Positions 58,227 through 64,000 of a stretch of 64,000 bases of DNA are shown here, in pieces. The DNA lies in contig JAJYDX010000001.1 of assembly GCA_021777135.1 (NCBI GenBank), forward strand, positions 524,947 through 588,946, read 5' to 3'. The notes beneath the pieces were generated by a model that worked only from the letters and a program-made list of their open reading frames with translations, made no database searches and had not been told where the DNA came from. Every line of letters begins with the position of its first letter. Positions within the stretch are counted from its first letter, which is position 1. Made by a program: the position numbers and the translations under genes. The stretch comes from a bacterium (lineage in GTDB: Bacteria; SZUA-79; Acidulodesulfobacterales; Acidulodesulfobacteraceae).

Positions 58227-59051
58227 GTGAGTAAATTTATTAAAAGTTTAAAGCTAAAAAAACACAAAGACGCAATAGTTCTTCTGGCAATAATAATAAT
58301 ATCCGCTTCGATTTATATACTTTCTTTAAACGGAATTAATTTTAGCGGTTTATTTTCTAATTTTATAAGCAATTCCGTATATTCGATATATAAGGTCGTA
58401 GATTATCCCGTAAAGATTTCAGAAAAGTTTTATAATAATTATATTGATGTTTTATCTGTTAAGGAACAAAATATAAAGCTTCAGTCGGAATTAAGGAAGA
58501 TAAAGTTTAAGCTAAACCTTTACAAAGGCTATAGCATAGAAAATAAAAACTTAAAAGCGCTCTTGTTTTTAAAAAATTCTATAAACAAAAAATCTGTTCC
58601 GGCAGTTGTAATGCTTCACGGAATAGAAGGATGGTTTTACAGTCTCTATATAAATAAAGGAACTAGAGACGGTATTAAAAACGGAGACGGAGTCATTTCT
58701 TACGATGGAGCAATAGGGCGCGTTGTTTACGCAGGCCGCCGCCATTCAAGAGTTATACCTATTACCAATCCAAAATGCGTTTTTTCGGTTATAGACGCAG
58801 ATACCGGAACTATGGGTATAGCGCAGGGAACAGGCAACGGTTATCTCAAGATGAGGTTTGTGTTTAATTCTAAAAAAGTAAATAAAGGGGATAAAATTTT
58901 AACTTCAGGGCTGGGAGGAGTTTTTACGCCCGGCGTATATGTAGGCAATGTAATTATTATAAAGAAAAAAAGTTACAACATATTTCAACGCATAACTATA
59001 ATTCCATCTAAAAATTTATTTAACAGCCGATATGTTCTCGTCGAAAAATGA
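58227..59051 (+). CDS. mreC: Rod-shape-determining protein MreC (GTG start)
   Basis: LYINKGTRDGIKNGDGVISYDGAIGRVVYAGRRHSRVIPITNPKCVFSVIDADTGTMGIAQGTGNGYLKMRFV...GDKILTSGLGGVFTPGVYVG. Confidence 0.95.
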   Translation: MSKFIKSLKLKKHKDAIVLLAIIIISASIYILSLNGINFSGLFSNFISNSVYSIYKVVDYPVKISEKFYNNYIDVLSVKEQNIKLQSELRKIKFKLNLYKGYSIENKNLKALLFLKNSINKKSVPAVVMLHGIEGWFYSLYINKGTRDGIKNGDGVISYDGAIGRVVYAGRRHSRVIPITNPKCVFSVIDADTGTMGIAQGTGNGYLKMRFVFNSKKVNKGDKILTSGLGGVFTPGVYVGNVIIIKKKSYNIFQRITIIPSKNLFNSRYVLVEK

Positions 59052-59574
59052 TATTTATAAATATATTTATATAATATGTTTATTTTTGTTTTTGATGACT
59101 CTTTCCCTTATTTTTAACGATAATTTTTATTCCGGCGGATTATATGTTTTTCCAAATTTAGCTATTGCAGGTTTAGTTTATATATCTGCATATTTAGGGA
59201 TATATCCCGGATGGCTTATGTCTTATATTTTATTTTATATATACGGTTCTATGACGCCTTTGAACCCGGCAGTTTTTGGATTTATAGGAACGCTTTCCTA
59301 TACCGTTTCATATATATTATGGCGCAAAATTCCATATGACAATGCGGTGACTGAAATACTGATAGTTTTTATAACCTCTTGCATTTATTACATAACGCTT
59401 TTTTTTATTGTTTTTTATTTTTACGGCATACATTTTTTATACTGGGATTTTTTTATTTCCTATAGCTTTCCAGTATCTGTTTCTACAGCTCTTTTTGCCC
59501 CTGCCGTATTTTTCTTTTTTAAGAAGGCGGGATACAAGAATTTTTTAAAGAAGAATAAATTAATATATTTATAG
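59032..59574 (+). CDS. mreD: Rod-shape-determining protein MreD
   Basis: Polytopic ~180-aa ORF overlapping the mreC 3' end by 20 nt, in the position expected for mreD. Confidence 0.8.
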   Translation: MFSSKNDIYKYIYIICLFLFLMTLSLIFNDNFYSGGLYVFPNLAIAGLVYISAYLGIYPGWLMSYILFYIYGSMTPLNPAVFGFIGTLSYTVSYILWRKIPYDNAVTEILIVFITSCIYYITLFFIVFYFYGIHFLYWDFFISYSFPVSVSTALFAPAVFFFFKKAGYKNFLKKNKLIYL

Positions 59575-59667
59575 ATTAAAAGAAAATATTTGCATAAATT
59601 TCGGCCTGAATATAAAATATAAAACAATAAAAAAATTTAAAAATTCTTTAAGGAGCTTTAAATAATT

Positions 59668-60714
59668 ATGCTTGATTTTTTGAGGAGATTTTATGCTCAT
59701 ACAGCCGGTAAAATAATTACTGTGCTGGTTGGTCTTTTATTTATAGTCGGATTTAGTTTCCTTCCGTATATTATGGGCGTTGGAAGAGGCGTTTCGCCGC
59801 GTGACGCTGCCGTTGTTGCTGGAAAAAGAATATCACTTAATGAGTTAAGCAGATATTACGGAAAACTCGAAAACGAATATGAGAAACTTTACGGAAAAAA
59901 ATTAACGCAAAAGGAATTAAGCGAATTGAATTTAACCGGTGCCGCCCTATCTTCTCTTATTGCTGACAGAGTTTTAGAATCCAGTAAAGATGTGTTCGGA
60001 ATAAATGTTTCTAACCGATTTATAGCACGAAATATCGCATCCTTTAATGAATTTCAAAAAAACGGTAAATTCAGCGACAAATTATTTAAAGATGTTCTTC
60101 TTGCCAATCATACCACCCCGGCAAATTTTGAAAAAAAATATAGAGCCGAGATAACCAGGGCATATATAAGAAGAATAATAAGCGAGTCATTTAGCGTAGC
60201 CGATATCCAATTTTTAAACGACTATAAAATTAAAAACAAATCTGTTTCGTTTAAAATAGCAGTTTTCGGCTCAAAAAACAAAGCTGACGATTTTCTAAAA
60301 AAAGCGGCGCTGTATAATAAAAACTTTAATCTGCAAGCAAAACAATACGGTGGGACAGTTAGCGATGTTCCGCTTTTTTCAGAGATAAATCTGGTAAAAT
60401 CGCCATATTTTAAAAAATACTCCCTGAACGGAAGCATACTTAAATCATTATTTTCTACAGGACCAAATTCGGTCATAGATACTATTTTTCATGTAAAATC
60501 AGGCTATGCAGCTATTAAAATATTAAAGGTTTACTTTCCGGAATATGTATCGGATTCAAAGACTTCAGACAAAGGAAAAGCATTATTAAAAGAAAAAGAA
60601 TTATATGGTTTTCAAAAAGAACAAGAGTTTCTTGATAATTATGTCAACTATTTAGAATCTAAGTCAAACGTTAAAATTAACAGAAGCGCCTTGTCGGCGT
60701 TTCATCCTTATTGA
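59668..60714 (+). CDS. SurA/PpiD N-terminal-like membrane-anchored chaperone
   Basis: MLDFLRRFYAHTAGKIITVLVGLLFIVGFSFLPY...VAGKRISLNELSRYYGKLENEYEKLYGKKLTQKELSELNLTGAALSSLIADRVL: SurA_N_3/PpiD-like. Confidence 0.8.
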   Translation: MLDFLRRFYAHTAGKIITVLVGLLFIVGFSFLPYIMGVGRGVSPRDAAVVAGKRISLNELSRYYGKLENEYEKLYGKKLTQKELSELNLTGAALSSLIADRVLESSKDVFGINVSNRFIARNIASFNEFQKNGKFSDKLFKDVLLANHTTPANFEKKYRAEITRAYIRRIISESFSVADIQFLNDYKIKNKSVSFKIAVFGSKNKADDFLKKAALYNKNFNLQAKQYGGTVSDVPLFSEINLVKSPYFKKYSLNGSILKSLFSTGPNSVIDTIFHVKSGYAAIKILKVYFPEYVSDSKTSDKGKALLKEKELYGFQKEQEFLDNYVNYLESKSNVKINRSALSAFHPY

Positions 60715-60735
60715 TAAATTAATATCCAAATACTA

Positions 60736-61530
60736 ATGCCCGCTTACGATGAAGAATTTATAAATTACTTAGATTTTGCTGAAGGACTTGCCAAAGACTG
60801 CGGGAAAATTATCTCTAAAAATTTCAGAAAAAATCATACCGTAAAATATAAGGGTCCGGTAGATATAGTTACTGAAGCGGATGCGGCTTCACAGGATTAC
60901 GCGGTTGCCAGTATAAAAAAAGCATTCCCTTCCCATTCTATACTTGCCGAAGAAGATAATTTAAATGTTTCTAACGATTCGCCATTTAAATGGATTATAG
61001 ACCCTTTGGACGGTACGACGAATTATGCCCACGGACTCCCGATATTTTGTTTTTCAGCGGCTTTGGAAAAAGACTCGGAAATAATTATGGGATGCGCGTA
61101 TAATCCTATATCTAAAGAAATGTTTTGTGCGGTTAAAAACGGCGGCGCATATTTAAACGGCAAAAAAATAAGCGTTTCTAAAACAACATCTTTCGAAAGA
61201 AGCTTATTGTCAACCGGTTTTCCATACGATAAGAAAGTTAATCCAGACAATAACTTAGACCATTTCAGGGATATTTCCATCGAAGTAAGAGGCATAAGAC
61301 GTTTAGGCTCTGCGGTTTTAGATATTTGTTACGTTGCCGCCGGATTTTTAGATGGATATTGGGAATTAAACCTTAACCCATGGGATATGGCATCTGGAAG
61401 CATAATAATAAAAGAAGCAGGAGGAGTAGTTAGTGATTTTTGCAAAGGTCCTTTAAATATTTATAAAAAAAGAATACTTGCTTCAAACGGTTTGATTCAT
61501 GACCGGATGTCAAAAATTTTATGCAAATGA
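60736..61530 (+). CDS. Inositol monophosphatase family protein
   Basis: VTEADAASQDYAV, FPSHSILAEED, WIIDPLDGTTNYAHGLPIFCFSAAL, LNPWDMASGSIIIKEAGG. Confidence 0.93.
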   Translation: MPAYDEEFINYLDFAEGLAKDCGKIISKNFRKNHTVKYKGPVDIVTEADAASQDYAVASIKKAFPSHSILAEEDNLNVSNDSPFKWIIDPLDGTTNYAHGLPIFCFSAALEKDSEIIMGCAYNPISKEMFCAVKNGGAYLNGKKISVSKTTSFERSLLSTGFPYDKKVNPDNNLDHFRDISIEVRGIRRLGSAVLDICYVAAGFLDGYWELNLNPWDMASGSIIIKEAGGVVSDFCKGPLNIYKKRILASNGLIHDRMSKILCK

Positions 61531-61533
61531 AAT

Positions 61534-63450
61534 ATGTCTTCGCTATATAAAGAAAACGGAATATTAAGGGAACAAAAAAACAGGATTAACATACTTGCGA
61601 TTGCCTTTACGATACTTCTTTTAATCTTGATATGCAGGCTTTTTTACCTTCAGGTTTTACAGGGCGGCTATTATTACAAATTAGCAAAAGATAACGCCAC
61701 CAGGGTAATATATCTAACAGCGCCTAGGGGCGACATACTTTCCAGCAATGGAAAAATTTTTGTGGATAACGAATCATCGTTTAATATTGCGGTAACTTTA
61801 TCCCGTGTAAAAAACAAGAAAAAGGAGTTTAAGTTTCTTGCCAATTTAATGCATAAAAGCTATAGAAAACTTCTGGAAAAAACAAAAAAAGAAGAATTTT
61901 TACCTCCATACGAGCCTATTATTTTAATCAGAAATATTCCTATTAAAGAATTATCCAAATTTGAAGTAAACAAGCTTTTTCTAAAAGGTTTTTTTATAGC
62001 AAAAATTCCTATAAGGCATTATCCTTATAAAAAGATGGGAGCTCAGATTTTCGGCTATGTCGGTCCTGTATCTTCGTCTGAGCTAAAGGAAAAAAAATAC
62101 AGTTATCTTAACTCGTCGGATATAATAGGCGAAACAGGACTGGAATATTACTATCAACAATATCTACACGGTAAAGACGGAGAAAAAAGAATAGTTGTTA
62201 ATTCTAAGGGCGAACCTATAGGGAATGTTGTTATTAAAAAGCCATTTATGGGTGCCAATATATATACTACGCTTGATTTTTCCCTGCAGAAACTTGCGTA
62301 CAGGCTTATGAAAAAAAGAGAGGGAGCGGTTATTGCAGTAGACCCTAACAATGGAAGAGTTCTTGCTATGGTTTCGACCCCGTCTTTTAACCCTTTTTAT
62401 TTCTCCGAAGGCATTGACAGTAAACATTGGAATGCTATTATAAACAACGACGAACATCCTTTACAGAACAAAGGAATTCAAAATGCGCTTGCTCCGGGTT
62501 CGACTTTTAAGGCTGTAGCTTCTCTGGCGGCGCTATCTTTACACCTTATTACTCCTGAAGAAAAAATTTATTCAGGTCCTACTTTTAAGCTTGGCAATGC
62601 CGTATTTTACAACTGGAATCCCTATCAAAATTCTAAGGTAAACTTATACAGGGCAATCGCTGAGTCCGTCGATACATATTTTTATTCGATAGGCGTAAGG
62701 ATAGGTATTGACCAGCTGGCTGAGTATGCTCGCAGGTTAGGTTTAGGAGAGAAAACAGGAATTGATCTTCCGGATGAAAATCCCGGATTTATACCTACTA
62801 AAAATCTTGTTTACAAAAGGTATCATAGCCGGTGGTACAAAGGTTCAACGCTTTCGGCTATCATAGGGCAGAGTTACGATCTCGTATCTCCAATTCAGCT
62901 TCTAATGGCGTATAGCGCCATTGCAAACGGCGGAAATTTATACAGGCCTTTCCTGTTAAAAAAAATAGTATCATGGAATGGAAAAACATTAAAAGAAATG
63001 AAGCCTAAATTTATAAGGAGCATAAATATAAAACAAAGATATCTTAAAGCCGTTAGAAAGGGGCTTTGCGACGTCGTGAGCAAAGATTACGGAACGGCGA
63101 TAAACGCCAGAATAAAAGGCATAAAATTTTGTGGAAAAACTGGAACCGCCCAGATTATTTCAAAAACATATTCCATTTACGATATAAAATATATACCCAG
63201 AAAATATCGTGACAACGCATGGTTTGTCGGATTCGCACCTCTTAAAAATCCTAAAATAGCCGTAGTAGTATTAGATATGCATGCAAAGTTTCTTGGAGCA
63301 AATGCGGCGGTTATCGCTAAAAAAATAGTTGAGAAATATTTAGAACAAAAAGGACTATGGAAACCGCCTATACATAAAAACGTTAAAAAAGGCAAAAAAG
63401 GCAAAAACAAACCGCCTAAACTGCCAAGTTTTATATACACGAGTTTTTGA
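61534..63450 (+). CDS. mrdA: Penicillin-binding protein 2
   Basis: APRGDILSSNGKIF, GLEYYYQQYLHGKDGEKRIVVNSKG, APGSTFKAVASL (SxxK), AESVDTYFYSIG (SxD), FCGKTGTAQ (KTG). Confidence 0.97.
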   Translation: MSSLYKENGILREQKNRINILAIAFTILLLILICRLFYLQVLQGGYYYKLAKDNATRVIYLTAPRGDILSSNGKIFVDNESSFNIAVTLSRVKNKKKEFKFLANLMHKSYRKLLEKTKKEEFLPPYEPIILIRNIPIKELSKFEVNKLFLKGFFIAKIPIRHYPYKKMGAQIFGYVGPVSSSELKEKKYSYLNSSDIIGETGLEYYYQQYLHGKDGEKRIVVNSKGEPIGNVVIKKPFMGANIYTTLDFSLQKLAYRLMKKREGAVIAVDPNNGRVLAMVSTPSFNPFYFSEGIDSKHWNAIINNDEHPLQNKGIQNALAPGSTFKAVASLAALSLHLITPEEKIYSGPTFKLGNAVFYNWNPYQNSKVNLYRAIAESVDTYFYSIGVRIGIDQLAEYARRLGLGEKTGIDLPDENPGFIPTKNLVYKRYHSRWYKGSTLSAIIGQSYDLVSPIQLLMAYSAIANGGNLYRPFLLKKIVSWNGKTLKEMKPKFIRSINIKQRYLKAVRKGLCDVVSKDYGTAINARIKGIKFCGKTGTAQIISKTYSIYDIKYIPRKYRDNAWFVGFAPLKNPKIAVVVLDMHAKFLGANAAVIAKKIVEKYLEQKGLWKPPIHKNVKKGKKGKNKPPKLPSFIYTSF

Positions 63451-63451
63451 T

Positions 63452-64000
63452 ATGAAAATACTAGACAATCAATACGCAAAGAATTTCGATTTTATAATGT
63501 TTTTTACAGTTATTATAATATCGGCTATAGGTATCGTCAACCTATACGGTTCGCTGAGCGTAAACCATAAGGATTTTTTTGACCCATATGTAATAAAACA
63601 GATTATATGGTTTTTAATAGCATTCTTTATTATGTTCGTTATAATAACGATTGATTATAATACGCTTATAGAAGTCGCTCATTATATTTACGGCTTTATC
63701 TTGATATTAATTACCGTAGTTCTCGTAAAAGGCAGGATTACGCATGGGGCTTCAAGATGGATTTCCCTGGGAATGTTTTCTTTCCAGCCGTCAGAACTTA
63801 TGAAGATAGCTTTAATATTTACGCTTACGAAATATTTTGTTTCTTATGAAAATAAAAAGGGTTATTCTATATTGGGACTTACCGTTCCTTTTTTGACAAT
63901 TCTTCTGCCTGTGCTTTTAATAGCCAAGGAGCCTGACCTTGGAACCGCCCTTATAGTTTTATTTATCGGTATTATCATGATTTTTCTTGCAGGGATAAAA
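63452..64000 (+). CDS. rodA: Rod-shape-determining protein RodA (truncated at window end)
   Basis: Own translation from ATG 63452: MKILDNQYAKNFDFIMFFTVIIISAIGIVNLYGS...GRITHGASRWISLGMFSFQPSELMKIALIFTLTKYF...AKEPDLGTALIVLFIGIIMIFLAGIK; SEDS family. Not in ORF track. Confidence 0.95.
   Translation, partial: MKILDNQYAKNFDFIMFFTVIIISAIGIVNLYGSLSVNHKDFFDPYVIKQIIWFLIAFFIMFVIITIDYNTLIEVAHYIYGFILILITVVLVKGRITHGASRWISLGMFSFQPSELMKIALIFTLTKYFVSYENKKGYSILGLTVPFLTILLPVLLIAKEPDLGTALIVLFIGIIMIFLAGIK

Noticed and set aside
1-64000. CRISPR array, insertion sequences, prophage or toxin-antitoxin islands
   Set aside because: No spaced direct repeats, transposase/integrase motifs or phage structural genes seen; gene content is overwhelmingly housekeeping.

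Overview
AT-rich, gene-dense bacterial chromosomal window. It is mostly housekeeping gene clusters on both strands, with no phage, transposon, CRISPR or rRNA signature that I could see. Main blocks: a truncated globin-coupled sensor at the left edge (missing from the ORF track); sulfide:quinone oxidoreductase-like gene plus a 64-aa ORF; Fe-SOD; tRNA-Lys; thiE-thiC; a c-di-GMP block (dCache-HAMP-GAF-GGDEF next to a protoglobin-HD-GYP protein); ROK kinase; rpsF-rpsR-DUF2232-rplI-dnaB; B12-type radical SAM; divIVA-yggT; polX-thiD; DsbA-like; two rubredoxins; argS; dppD-dppF ATPases without permeases; dksA-like; dgt; purH-purD-DMT-yrdC-mtnP-purE-gmhA; PfkB kinase, TPR lipoprotein and RodZ-like; tusA; pilus/secretion genes (PilP-like, secretin, PilM/N/O-like) split by tatC; recJ-secF-secD-yajC-tgt-queA; tmk-holB-psp1-metG-tatD::radical SAM; YhaM-like; mreBCD-(PpiD-like)-IMPase-mrdA-rodA. 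Gene order and content look like a low-GC delta-proteobacterium-like lineage, but that is inference only. I did not find a clearly novel multi-gene system. The best leads are the two protoglobin sensors around a c-di-GMP node, the SQR-linked small protein, a J-domain relic beside tRNA-Lys, and several family-atypical proteins (rubredoxin, TatC, PpiD-like).
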